A program made the position numbers and the translations under genes. Below, piece after piece: positions 7,958 to 14,029 of a stretch of 16,270 nucleotides of DNA (positions are counted from its first letter, which is position 1; each line of letters opens with the position of its first letter). The notes beneath the pieces were generated by a model that saw only the letters and a list, made by a program, of their open reading frames with translations, did not search any database and was not told where the DNA came from. Source of the stretch: Candidatus Dojkabacteria bacterium S2_J21 (lineage in GTDB: Bacteria; Patescibacteria; Dojkabacteria; SC72); NCBI GenBank assembly GCA_019248085.1, contig JAEHHF010000010.1, forward strand, positions 1-16,270, in the 5' to 3' direction.

Positions 7958-8001
7958 AAAAATTCCCCGTCCACAAGAGAGTTTCATGAACGGGGTTGTA
8001 T
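7958..8001 (-). terminator. Hairpin terminator, possibly bidirectional
   Basis: CCCCGT (7965-7970) pairs with ACGGGG (7990-7995), and the stem can be lengthened inward by six more pairs, some of them G-T. On the - strand it is followed by AATTTTT, and on the + strand by TTGTATTTT. It could end leftward transcripts after the 8019 gene and also stop + strand transcripts that run through the convergent junction at 7687/7688. The two small genes further left would then be expressed only by read-through. Confidence 0.6.
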
Positions 8002-8018
8002 TTTCACCTAACAACATG

Positions 8019-8267
8019 TTAGGATTTTTTCTCGAACAGACCGCCAATTTTAGATATTATGTTAAGAATAGAAGTGATATTTTCTCCATCCTTACCAACA
8101 ACCTCGGTTACCTGTTCCGCTTCTTTATCTTTAAGCATAGGTATAATTGCACCTAACGCCTCAACAATAGAAGCCTTCTTTGTCTCATCGGTAGCACCCT
8201 CTTTATTGAGAGCCTCCCATACTTTTAGACCTAACTCAATCAACATAATCCACTGCATTACTGTCAT
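8019..8267 (-). CDS. Small helical hypothetical protein (82 aa)
   Basis: The start ATG 8267 has AAAGGAAG four bases upstream. The product opens with a hydrophobic helix (MQWIMLIELGLKVWEAL), then has a charged linker, a second hydrophobic helix (ASIVEALGAIIPMLK), a Glu-rich turn, and a third (ITSILNIISKIGGLF) ending in Lys residues. The helices look amphipathic rather than clearly membrane-spanning. A membrane-active role cannot be excluded, but I see no definite holin pattern and no neighbouring lysis gene. Function unknown. Confidence 0.65.
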   Translation of the reverse strand: MTVMQWIMLIELGLKVWEALNKEGATDETKKASIVEALGAIIPMLKDKEAEQVTEVVGKDGENITSILNIISKIGGLFEKKS

Positions 8268-8279
8268 ACTACTTCCTTT

Positions 8280-8573
8280 CTATAAAAGTTTACCATCTAA
8301 ATATCTACTACAACTATAGCTATCATAGCTAATAGTCATTCTATTAAGTAAATCCATGTATTTCTTCTGTGCCTTTGAATACACTAAATATGCTTTTTTC
8401 TCTTCTTCGGATGCAACTTTTAAGGCTTTGTAATATTCCAGTTCTGGGTTATCTTTACTCTCCGTTAAATGCTTTATATCAACTTTGTCATTTCCAAACA
8501 TTTTAGGATTGCATATACATATTTCTAAACCACAAATTGGACAAATATCCCCATATCTCTGTTCACCTGTCAT
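8280..8573 (-). CDS. Small zinc-finger-like protein with C-terminal coiled coil
   Basis: This is a 97-residue protein. Residues 11-21 read CPICGLEICIC, which gives two closely spaced Cys pairs able to bind zinc. It is followed by a long charged helix (about 43-78, EYYKALKVASEEEKKAYL). The start ATG 8573 follows the stop of the upstream 28-residue gene by one base, so reinitiation is likely; a weak GAG lies four bases before it. The gene ends in TAG, and the same frame leads into the next gene, which has its own strong ribosome binding site. Function unknown. Confidence 0.6.
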   Translation of the reverse strand: MTGEQRYGDICPICGLEICICNPKMFGNDKVDIKHLTESKDNPELEYYKALKVASEEEKKAYLVYSKAQKKYMDLLNRMTISYDSYSCSRYLDGKLL

Positions 8574-8574
8574 G

Positions 8575-8661
8575 CTATCTCACTTTCTTAGAGGTAATCC
8601 ATATTGTAACATATCGGTCACTTTGGCCTACTATGTAGTTTACTGTTAAATATCTAAACAT
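8575..8661 (-). CDS. Putative 28-residue microprotein
   Basis: ATG 8661 lies six bases after a GGAG site, overlaps the end of the upstream gene by eight bases, and its TAG is one base before the next ATG. This tight packing is what argues that it is a real gene. The product starts MFRYLTVNYIVGQSDRYVTI and looks like a short beta hairpin with a basic tail. No family is recognised. Confidence 0.45.
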   Translation of the reverse strand: MFRYLTVNYIVGQSDRYVTIWITSKKVR

Positions 8662-8830
8662 CTGATTCTCCTTTATCAAATAAATATCTTGAACGAAATA
8701 CTTTAGAATAACAATCGCCTATTTCTTCTAACATATTAGCTTCATGCATTAGCCACTTGGCTATTTGCTTACGTCCTTTTTTAGTCATTTTACCTGCATC
8801 TTTAATTGTTAGTATTGCCGCTGATTCCAT
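8654..8830 (-). CDS. Small conserved phage hypothetical (58 aa)
   Basis: ATG 8830 overlaps the upstream TAA by one base (TAATG), with AAGGTG as ribosome binding site; it stops at TAG 8656-8654. The central part KQIAKWLMHEANMLEEIGDCY and RSRYLF recalls a small phage protein family whose members share an IAKWLR-x6-LE-x3-x-Y-x-K-x-F-R-x-RYL pattern. It is helical, basic in the first half and soluble. No function is known to me. Confidence 0.6.
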   Translation of the reverse strand: MESAAILTIKDAGKMTKKGRKQIAKWLMHEANMLEEIGDCYSKVFRSRYLFDKGESDV

Positions 8831-8991
8831 TATTCACCTTCTTTCTTTGGATAACCAAAATCTCTAGACTCGGTTACTGCTTTAACTTTACCGCAGTAAT
8901 CGCATTTTTCAACGTGATAAGTGGAAATATTATCCCTAGCCTTGCCGTATTTGTTACCACATTCCAAACATATCCAATATCTATCGGTCAT
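8830..8991 (-). CDS. Small zinc-ribbon protein (53 aa)
   Basis: ATG 8991 is preceded by GGGAG about nine bases upstream, inside the end of the DUF5662-like gene. The protein has two Cys pairs, CLEC (8-11) and CDYC (30-33), eighteen residues apart, with aromatic residues before each. This is the classic layout of a single zinc ribbon. Such small ribbons are common in phage early regions and may bind nucleic acid or host proteins, but the partner is unknown. The stop overlaps the next start. Confidence 0.65.
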   Translation of the reverse strand: MTDRYWICLECGNKYGKARDNISTYHVEKCDYCGKVKAVTESRDFGYPKKEGE

Positions 8992-8995
8992 AATA

Positions 8996-9587
8996 TTAAA
9001 CTCCCAACTTTTTATTTATTTTATCTAATCTACAGTAAACACAGTCCATAACTTTCGCGCCAATTGGTTTTCGTAACGGTCTGGTACAGATAGGACATTC
9101 GTATTTCTCAAATTGAACGCCAATATCTATTAGTTTTAATTCCAACATAGATAATGTAAGTGGTGATACTTTTATATTTCCCCAATTATTAACTAACCAA
9201 TCCCACTTCCAAGGTATAGGCCATTTTCTTTCATAAGCTCGTCCTGCGGCTAACCAATCTGCTATCATTTCATAAACATATTCAATTGGCACATCTAACG
9301 GTTCGTTATCTGGGTATGGCGTATCACACCTACTGTGACCAGTTCTTGGAATCCAATATTCCCAATGATGTTTATTTCTATTCTGATGATGTAGCCATGC
9401 TTCAATAAAACCGCTTGGATTACTATGACATCCGAAAAACTGTTCTTGATAATAAGGTAGTTCTTTGTGTGAAAACTTAGACATGTCATGTAGTAATAAT
9501 TGTCTTAAAGGTATATGTAACCCAAATTTGTAATTAGCAATAATAACAAACCACTTATGCTTTATCGTAAGCCAAAAAATATTTCAT
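8996..9587 (-). CDS. DUF5662-like protein with C-terminal zinc ribbon, apparent frameshift near its start
   Basis: The long frame starts at ATG 9484, but no ribosome binding site precedes it and the frame is open further upstream. A well-placed start, ATG 9587 behind AAGGG, opens another frame that dies after ten codons. Removing one T from the T6 run (A6 at 9574-9579 on the + strand) joins them into a 196-residue protein beginning MKYFWLTIKHKWFVI. It continues LLHDMSKFSHKELPYY, QFFG, AWLHHQNRNKHHWEYW, and ADWLAAGRAYE, which matches the pattern I know for DUF5662, a family of unknown function with many conserved His and Trp. The C-terminus adds a zinc ribbon (CPIC and CVYC) ahead of the stop at 8996. 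If the frameshift is real, only the shortened 162-residue form without its N-terminal core is made. Confidence 0.65.
9574..9579 (-). other. Homopolymer frameshift site (A6/T6)
   Basis: On the - strand the run TTTTTT separates the short frame begun at ATG 9587 from the DUF5662-like frame. Losing one T gives one continuous reading with an expected N-terminus and a good ribosome binding site. An indel during sequencing or a real mutation is the simplest explanation. Confidence 0.6.
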
Positions 9588-9597
9588 AATTATACCC

Positions 9598-10335
9598 TTA
9601 AATTATTAGTGTACCGTCAGAGACTTCATAAAAATGCGCCCCTACCTGATACTGCCAAACAGCCAACAGCAAAGGCGACATGATATTGGTAATATCTCTA
9701 TCCTTAAATAACTGGGCTAATATCATATACCATAACATATCTTTGTCATCTTGCAAGAGAACATTCTTCTTGCACCATTCCCATATTTTATATATGGCCG
9801 CCCACGTTGCGCCAGAGCAGATAAGCTTACCATCATTAACATCATGAATACGCTTCTTACCATTTAACTCAAAGAACCGCCAAATATCCTTCTTATCGTA
9901 ACCTTGGTTACCACCCACCATTTCATTACACCATGCCATAGAATACTCCATACCTTCTTTGGGTACGTCAAACTCTGAAAACATCCATCTATCAGGGTGG
10001 GTAAGAATATCGCTTGCTGGCCTCATTACGATGCCGTCTTTGCCACCATTAGCGGCGTTCATTATCATTGTAGATGTGAACATTTTACTGTCTTGAACAG
10101 TTTTGACTATTGACGGTGATTCAAAATCTCCAAAGCCGCTGGGAAATTGAAACTCAACATGACTACACGATAGCTTACTTAACAACTTCCATCGTTTAAT
10201 AAAGCCCAAGTCAAGTCCTGCTGGATTAGCGACGTAATTGGCACAACGTGTGTAAACGTCGATTGTATTGTCTAAGCTTTTGCCGTCGAACCATTTTGGC
10301 TTGTAGAACATATTTCTAACTTTTGTTAGTTCCAT
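9598..10335 (-). CDS. Permuted NlpC/P60 (papain-like) fold protein
   Basis: The 245-residue product shows the motif order of circularly permuted papain-like enzymes such as YiiX/YebB-type proteins: an N-terminal SHVEFQFPSG with His59, a central GYDKKDIW (146-152), and a C-terminal LICSGATWAA with Cys173. The His comes before the Cys, the reverse of ordinary NlpC/P60 enzymes. Members hydrolyse amide or ester bonds; the substrate here is unknown. There is no signal peptide, so it acts in the cytoplasm or virion unless exported by other means. A start at ATG 10335 with AGGGG upstream is reasonable. It lies inside the early operon rather than in a lysis cassette, so I would not call it an endolysin. 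Family assignment rests on motif reading only. Confidence 0.55.
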   Translation of the reverse strand: MELTKVRNMFYKPKWFDGKSLDNTIDVYTRCANYVANPAGLDLGFIKRWKLLSKLSCSHVEFQFPSGFGDFESPSIVKTVQDSKMFTSTMIMNAANGGKDGIVMRPASDILTHPDRWMFSEFDVPKEGMEYSMAWCNEMVGGNQGYDKKDIWRFFELNGKKRIHDVNDGKLICSGATWAAIYKIWEWCKKNVLLQDDKDMLWYMILAQLFKDRDITNIMSPLLLAVWQYQVGAHFYEVSDGTLII

Positions 10336-10355
10336 AATAATAATCCCCTAATGAT

Positions 10356-10589
10356 TTAAATATCACTAAAACTTTTAATACGTTTGCTGGCATATTCAGC
10401 CGCTTTTTTAACGCTATACTCTTCACTACTTTTTCTATTAGCAACATGTGCTATGTCAGATATTAATTCATCCACAAGGTCGCAAGTGTTTTTAAGATTA
10501 CCAAATCTTATCGTATCTTGTGTTGTATCGCCAATGGGATTGATATTGCCTATAAGCTTTTCTACTACTTCTTTAATTGTTAAATCCAT
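10356..10589 (-). CDS. Conserved small phage protein of unknown function (77 aa)
   Basis: ATG 10589 follows AGGAG by six bases. The sequence VVEKLIGNINPIGDTTQDTIRF, then NLKNTCDLVDELISDIAHVA and EYSVKKAAEYASKRI, fits a small family that recurs in the early regions of many tailed phages, with the pattern KLIG-x-I-x-P-x-GET/D and RF-x-NL. It is all-helical and cytoplasmic, and no function is known to me. Its ribosome binding site lies within the end of the upstream gene. Confidence 0.65.
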   Translation of the reverse strand: MDLTIKEVVEKLIGNINPIGDTTQDTIRFGNLKNTCDLVDELISDIAHVANRKSSEEYSVKKAAEYASKRIKSFSDI

Positions 10590-10590
10590 A

Positions 10591-10776
10591 TTATTCTCCT
10601 TTTAATGCTTCCTCTAATATATGCCTTGCGGCAATATCTAAATTACATTCTCTGCACTTGTCATCATTTAGACTATTGATTGCGCATTCAATAGCATTGA
10701 TTAGATTGTCAACATACTCCGCGACAGGTTCATCAACCATATACATAACGTCATCTACCCACAGTTTTGTACTCAT
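10591..10776 (-). CDS. Small acidic hypothetical protein (61 aa)
   Basis: It starts at ATG 10776 with a weak GAG upstream and ends one base before the next ATG. The product is acidic and helical, with MYMVDEPVAEYVDNLINAI in the first half and a CREC pair at about 41-44. No family is recognised. Its dense packing between neighbours supports it as a real gene. Confidence 0.55.
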   Translation of the reverse strand: MSTKLWVDDVMYMVDEPVAEYVDNLINAIECAINSLNDDKCRECNLDIAARHILEEALKGE

Positions 10777-10795
10777 TATTTACTCGCTTTCTTTC

Positions 10796-10990
10796 TCATT
10801 TTTTAAACCCTTTTATAAAGTTAACCCACTCAGACATTAGCCATAACATAACAATAGTAGGCCATAGAGTTGATGCAAACATCATAACGCAAGTCAATAT
10901 CATGGAATCCTCATCACCCTCATTTATAACCACAATCGTTCCAACTATTAAACCCATAACAAGGTAAGCTATTATCAATACTGTAATCAT
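10796..10990 (-). CDS. Small membrane protein with two transmembrane helices (64 aa)
   Basis: ATG 10990 has GGAG upstream, inside the end of the DUF1064 gene. Residues 2-22 (ITVLIIAYLVMGLIVGTIVV) and about 30-52 (MILTCVMMFASTLWPTIVML) are two hydrophobic helices joined by an acidic loop (NEGDEDS). The C-terminus is basic (NFIKGFKK). It should sit in the inner membrane as a hairpin; the basic C-terminal tail suggests both ends are cytoplasmic. No lysis function can be assigned from sequence alone, although size and topology would also suit a small holin-like protein. Confidence 0.6.
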   Translation of the reverse strand: MITVLIIAYLVMGLIVGTIVVINEGDEDSMILTCVMMFASTLWPTIVMLWLMSEWVNFIKGFKK

Positions 10991-10993
10991 TTT

Positions 10994-11461
10994 TCAGTCT
11001 CCTAACCTCGGCATTTTTGTGAATATAGTTTTATTTGCATCATAAACAACACGTTTTAAAAGTGATTCAAGCTTCTTGGCTCTATTATACTCTTTTCTCT
11101 TGGATGGTGTATCGTGTAAATCTGCAAAAATCAAAGTAATTTTGTTCTTAAATTGCAAGGCCGCAAGCTTCATCTTCATATAATCCTTGCTTGGAAAGTA
11201 GCCCTTAGTTTCTTCAATCTCATATTCACCATCATTAGTTAAGATGCAGAAGTCAGGTAAGTAACCTTTGATATTGCCACAATGTTGAGTAACCAGTTGC
11301 ATGAAAGTTTCTTGGTCTTCATACCACCAATCCTTTATCAAGCCAACTTCTTTCCTTAATTGGCAATAACAAGCCCACCTATACTCAAGTTTAGACCTGA
11401 AAGTTATAGTCCTTCCGCCTACTGATTCTGTTATTCTACAAACATTTCCAAATTTACCCAT
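10994..11461 (-). CDS. DUF1064 family, PD-(D/E)xK-like nuclease
   Basis: The 155-residue product has the features of phage DUF1064 proteins: FRSKLEYRWACY (E26), an aromatic KDWWYE segment, GYLPDF (PD at 69-70), and EIEETKG (E84-x-K86). Together these form the E, PD and ExK positions of a PD-(D/E)xK nuclease core. Family members are thought to act as endonucleases or Holliday-junction-type resolvases in phage recombination and replication; specificity here is unproven. The gene overlaps the end of the preceding one by eight bases and starts at ATG 11461 behind GGAG. It fits with ERF and SSB in the same operon. Confidence 0.75.
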   Translation of the reverse strand: MGKFGNVCRITESVGGRTITFRSKLEYRWACYCQLRKEVGLIKDWWYEDQETFMQLVTQHCGNIKGYLPDFCILTNDGEYEIEETKGYFPSKDYMKMKLAALQFKNKITLIFADLHDTPSKRKEYNRAKKLESLLKRVVYDANKTIFTKMPRLGD

Positions 11462-11951
11462 TGTTTATCTCCTTGAAAACCACATAGTCAGGACGTTTGG
11501 AAATATCGTAAGTAGCACCAGAAATTAGATTGAAGTCCGTTTCATTTGTATTCGTATATACCACGGATTGACCAGTTCTTATAATTCCAACTTTACCTTT
11601 TAACTTATACCCATAGCCAGCAAAGTCGAAAGCATCCATAGCTTTACTTATTTCAATTTCGTCACAAAAAAACAACCCCCCGCCATTAGGATATACCTTT
11701 TCAAGTACATACCCTTCTAATACAGGTATCTCAGGTTCTGGATTATAGTTCGGGTCGATGCGGAAAGTGAAGTGTGAATAATTTATATCAAAGTTGGGAC
11801 AATGAAAATTAACATTTGGGACAAACTCCCACCCCCACGTTCTATACTTCTCTATATGTCCATTGTTATCTTTCAAACACTGTTTTTCGACTTCTGTTAA
11901 TAATCCAAACGGCTTCTCATTCTTCTTCATTCTATCTAATAGTTCGTTCAT
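11454..11951 (-). CDS. Phage hypothetical protein (165 aa)
   Basis: ATG 11951 follows AAGGAA. The N-terminal 45 residues are helical and charged, then a Trp/Phe-rich segment (YRTWGWEFVPN) and FTFRIDPNYNPEPE, which resembles a YR-x-x-PDY-x-P-x-PE pattern I have seen in phage hypotheticals. The rest is beta-rich with a Gly-rich turn (YPNGGGLFF). I see no catalytic motif or membrane segment. Overlaps at both ends place it firmly in the early operon. Function unknown. Confidence 0.65.
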   Translation of the reverse strand: MNELLDRMKKNEKPFGLLTEVEKQCLKDNNGHIEKYRTWGWEFVPNVNFHCPNFDINYSHFTFRIDPNYNPEPEIPVLEGYVLEKVYPNGGGLFFCDEIEISKAMDAFDFAGYGYKLKGKVGIIRTGQSVVYTNTNETDFNLISGATYDISKRPDYVVFKEINNG

Positions 11952-11954
11952 TTC

Positions 11955-12209
11955 TTATTCCTTTTCTAATTGTTCTTTGCTTATAACATCAATATAATAT
12001 GTTTTGCTGTCATAATCCCACCGTATCGGAGTATCCAACATGTCGCTTAATGACATCAAATTTATCATGTCGTTCATATTATTATCTTGTGGTGATAGTC
12101 GGTCTACTTCCAGTCTCTTGCATCCGTCTTGTTTGTATCTGTAGCCGTCTTTAGTATTGCTTGTTTGTACATACCTATCTTTATAAAAAAACTTTTGTGT
12201 GTGCTTCAT
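11955..12209 (-). CDS. Small hypothetical protein (84 aa)
   Basis: ATG 12209 has AAGGAG seven bases before it. The N-terminal half is basic and aromatic (FFYKDRYVQTSNTKDGYRYK), which could suit nucleic-acid binding; the second half is acidic and Met-rich (NNMNDMINLMSLSDMLDT). No family recognised. It lies between the replication-like gene and the 165-residue hypothetical, with short spacers. Confidence 0.6.
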   Translation of the reverse strand: MKHTQKFFYKDRYVQTSNTKDGYRYKQDGCKRLEVDRLSPQDNNMNDMINLMSLSDMLDTPIRWDYDSKTYYIDVISKEQLEKE

Positions 12210-12221
12210 TTCTTATTCTCC

Positions 12222-12938
12222 TTAAAAACCTTTATCTTTCTTTAAATCTCTTACCGCCTGTATATATTCAGGCCACTTTGATTCCTTTTTTCCCACTTGG
12301 GAAATATGGTCTTGTGTAGTAAATTCTTGAATTTTTACTATATCCTTGTAGTCAACCTTTAAGTCTGGCTTAATAGTTCCAACCTCCAAGGATTCCTTGA
12401 CAGTTAAACCTAATGCTTGTAGATTAGCAACCTTTTTGTTGACGTCAACAATATGGTCTTTTGCACCCAATAAAGCATTGACTTTTACATCAGTTTTCAT
12501 CATACGCTCTTTAATGGCTCTACGTTCATCTAAGGTAAGAACATGGTCTGGTCGGGGTGAAACATAGGTAGGTGTGGTTATCTCTTGTTTGGGCTTAACG
12601 TAGCCGTTTTTTGAATAACGCTTCGGGTCATACATTCCGTCAATGAACGATTCTCTAAGATATTTCCTTAAAAAGAACCCTAATGGGTGCTGATTAGCCA
12701 TTGAATTAGGTAAGGATAAAGCTTCTCTGTAGTTTTCAATGCCCTTGATTATAGCTTCTTTAGTAATGCCAATGTTGCTAAGTCTGTTCATTTCCTGACT
12801 GACAATTATTTCCTCAGGTGCAGAAAGACATTTCATCTTCGCGAACTCGTTCCACTTGTTGATTATATCATTCATCGCTAATCCCAATAAAAAAGCCAGA
12901 GGATAGGCTGGAACAGTCATAATCACGGGATTCGACAT
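12222..12938 (-). CDS. Replication-associated protein (phage replisome-organiser-like)
   Basis: The longest frame gives 238 residues from ATG 12938, but the first 21 codons form the loop and second arm of a hairpin. The second in-frame start, Met22 at 12875 with GGGA eight bases upstream, opens with MNDIINKWNEFAKMKCL and is the likelier start. Residues 24-105 look like the helical domain seen in phage replication proteins: IINKWNEFAK, a central helix pair, AIIKGIENYREALSLP, and HPLGFFLRKYLRESF. The C-terminal half is charged, Lys-rich and low in aromatic residues, suggesting a flexible partner-binding region. Position between SSB/ERF and the nuclease supports a replication role. The assignment is by pattern only. 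Confidence 0.5.
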   Translation of the reverse strand: MSNPVIMTVPAYPLAFLLGLAMNDIINKWNEFAKMKCLSAPEEIIVSQEMNRLSNIGITKEAIIKGIENYREALSLPNSMANQHPLGFFLRKYLRESFIDGMYDPKRYSKNGYVKPKQEITTPTYVSPRPDHVLTLDERRAIKERMMKTDVKVNALLGAKDHIVDVNKKVANLQALGLTVKESLEVGTIKPDLKVDYKDIVKIQEFTTQDHISQVGKKESKWPEYIQAVRDLKKDKGF

Positions 12939-12952
12939 ACCTATCTCTGGCT
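12889..12952 (-). terminator. Attenuator-like hairpin at the start of the replication gene
   Basis: On the - strand AGCCAGAGATAGG (12952-12940) pairs with CCTATCCTCTGGCT (12907-12894) over 13 bp with one bulged C, and is followed at once by a run of T (to 12889). This is a terminator shape, with a long loop of 32 bases. It surrounds ATG 12938 and precedes the alternative start Met22 at 12875. Transcripts from the adjacent promoter would begin close to the first arm, so the hairpin could stop them early or control translation. Confidence 0.45.
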
Positions 12953-12980
12953 ATATTGTATTGTAAATTTGACTGTTCCA
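12909..12980. repeat. 11-bp perfect inverted repeat (TGGAACAGTCA)
   Basis: TGGAACAGTCA at 12909-12919 and TGACTGTTCCA at 12970-12980 are perfect inverted copies 50 bases apart. One sits in the promoter spacer and one just inside the longest reading of the replication gene. They are interleaved with the arms of the 12894-12952 hairpin. Confidence 0.7.
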
Positions 12981-12988
12981 TGTGTCTA
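12960..12988 (-). promoter_or_regulatory. Probable sigma70 promoter for the replication gene
   Basis: On the - strand a -35 box TAGACA (12988-12983, five of six to consensus) and a -10 box TACAAT (12965-12960, five of six) are separated by 17 bases. Transcription would begin near 12953. The spacer contains TGGAACAGTCA (12980-12970), whose perfect inverted copy lies at 12909-12919, as would suit a repressor operator or an RNA pairing arm. Confidence 0.55.
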
Positions 12989-13024
12989 CAATTCTATCCT
13001 ATTAAATTATTAACGCAAGAGAAA

Positions 13025-13246
13025 TTATTTTAATTGTCCAATAAAGTGGATAATATCTTGAAGGCAGTCAACACTGAATTCGGTATTCATGTCTGGGGCA
13101 AAAATATACCTTTTCCATGCTCCGTATTCAACAACACCTAAGCTGTCATAGTTTTTATTGTTCCAGCATATATAATTAGGGTGCCCGTTATCATCAATTC
13201 CATTGCTTTCAAAATGAATATACTTATATTTTGTTTTCAGTTCCAT
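13025..13246 (-). CDS. Small phage hypothetical protein (73 aa)
   Basis: ATG 13246 follows AAGGAG by seven bases, within the end of the preceding gene. The product has YKYIHFESNG, YICWNNKNYDSLGVVEY, WKRYIFAP and a C-terminal FSVDCLQDIIHFIGQL. The order of aromatic beta strands followed by a helix matches a small phage family I have seen repeatedly in early regions but which has no known function. It lies just upstream of the 12960-12988 promoter region. Confidence 0.65.
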   Translation of the reverse strand: MELKTKYKYIHFESNGIDDNGHPNYICWNNKNYDSLGVVEYGAWKRYIFAPDMNTEFSVDCLQDIIHFIGQLK

Positions 13247-13478
13247 TTCTATTCTCCTTAAAATAATATAACATCATAGAAAAATTAGCGACATCAACGA
13301 AATCACTGTTTATTAAATTTACATACAATTTTTTCAAAATTATATCCTCACATCTATCATCATTCCAACCTGAAAAACCTCCATGAAGTTTAGATACCAT
13401 CTTATCTTTCATTAACTTGGAAAAATTATCAACCGCTTTTATAATTTCTTCTTCTTCTCGCTCTATTTCAAAACTCAT
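13224..13478 (-). CDS. Small helical protein, possibly MazG-like family remnant (84 aa)
   Basis: ATG 13478 follows AGGAG. After a Glu-rich start the sequence has LHGGFSGWNDD and later VDVANFSMMLYYF. In phage MazG-like or pyrophosphohydrolase-related proteins a similar HGGW-x-x-W motif and a DVANF-x-MM helix occur together. The acidic ExxE metal site expected for catalysis is not obvious here, so an enzymatic role is doubtful. The gene overlaps the following one by 23 bases. Moderate support as a gene, low for the family. Confidence 0.55.
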   Translation of the reverse strand: MSFEIEREEEEIIKAVDNFSKLMKDKMVSKLHGGFSGWNDDRCEDIILKKLYVNLINSDFVDVANFSMMLYYFKENRNGTENKI

Positions 13479-13481
13479 TTT

Positions 13482-13670
13482 TTATTCTCCTATCCAAAAC
13501 CCTGTTTCAATACACGTTTCAAATTTATCACCGTTAAGCTCGTAAATACCCTCGGCAATCCCATAATCAACTAAGGTAAGACCACAAGCAAATTCAGCAC
13601 CATATCTTTTCATCCTACCGTCTATCATGTTCCTTACATAGGTTTTATATTGGTCTTTAGTTAGTTTCAT
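13482..13670 (-). CDS. Small hypothetical protein (62 aa)
   Basis: ATG 13670 overlaps the preceding TGA (ATGA) with AGGTGAGG before it. The N-terminal half is a basic helix (LTKDQYKTYVRNMIDGRMKR) and the second half is acidic and Gly-rich (LVDYGIAEGIYELNGDKFE). No family recognised. Coupled to its neighbour. Confidence 0.6.
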   Translation of the reverse strand: MKLTKDQYKTYVRNMIDGRMKRYGAEFACGLTLVDYGIAEGIYELNGDKFETCIETGFWIGE

Positions 13671-14017
13671 TTCCTCACCTTTGTCTTTAAGTTATAGTAG
13701 TTATTAGCTGACTTTCTTTGTTTCATTCTACAAGGTTCACACCTGCAAAAGCCTACATCTTGGATAATATTATGGCAGCCAGTACAGATTCGCTCACCTT
13801 GCGACATACCACGTTCTAATAGTTCCTGCTCAAGCTCAGGTGATATTTTCATTTGCTTTAATTTGTAGCTGTCGAGAATAGCTATGTTGTTTTGTATTAC
13901 CAATGATTTAGCGTCTATTTCCTCATCGCTCATTTTTAATACACAGCTACTAATATTGTCGCACATTTGCTCGTCTCTAAGCTTATTCCTGCCGTTTGTG
14001 ATGTATCCTAAGTTCAT
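13667..14017 (-). CDS. Zinc-ribbon hypothetical protein (116 aa)
   Basis: ATG 14017 lies six bases after GGAG. The first 70 residues are helical. Residues about 78-97 carry a CTGC pair followed by a C-x-C-x2-C cluster (FCRCEPCRMKQRKS), which suits a zinc-binding ribbon with a basic tail for nucleic-acid contact. It sits directly after SSB in the operon. The function is unknown; a DNA-related role is inferred from the neighbours and the ribbon. Confidence 0.6.
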   Translation of the reverse strand: MNLGYITNGRNKLRDEQMCDNISSCVLKMSDEEIDAKSLVIQNNIAILDSYKLKQMKISPELEQELLERGMSQGERICTGCHNIIQDVGFCRCEPCRMKQRKSANNYYNLKTKVRK

Positions 14018-14029
14018 AGCGTCTCCAAA

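Noticed and set aside
8268..8282. Read-through fusion of the 97-residue and 82-residue proteins, which share a frame across TAG
   Set aside because: The 82-residue gene has its own strong ribosome binding site directly before its ATG, and the shared frame has a one-in-three chance.
9295..9489. A 64-residue - strand ORF starting at 9489
   Set aside because: It is a shifted frame inside the DUF5662-like gene, whose protein reading is clearly family-like.
9590..9597. TATAAT on the - strand just before ATG 9587 as a promoter
   Set aside because: No -35 box lies at a suitable distance, and the position would leave almost no leader.
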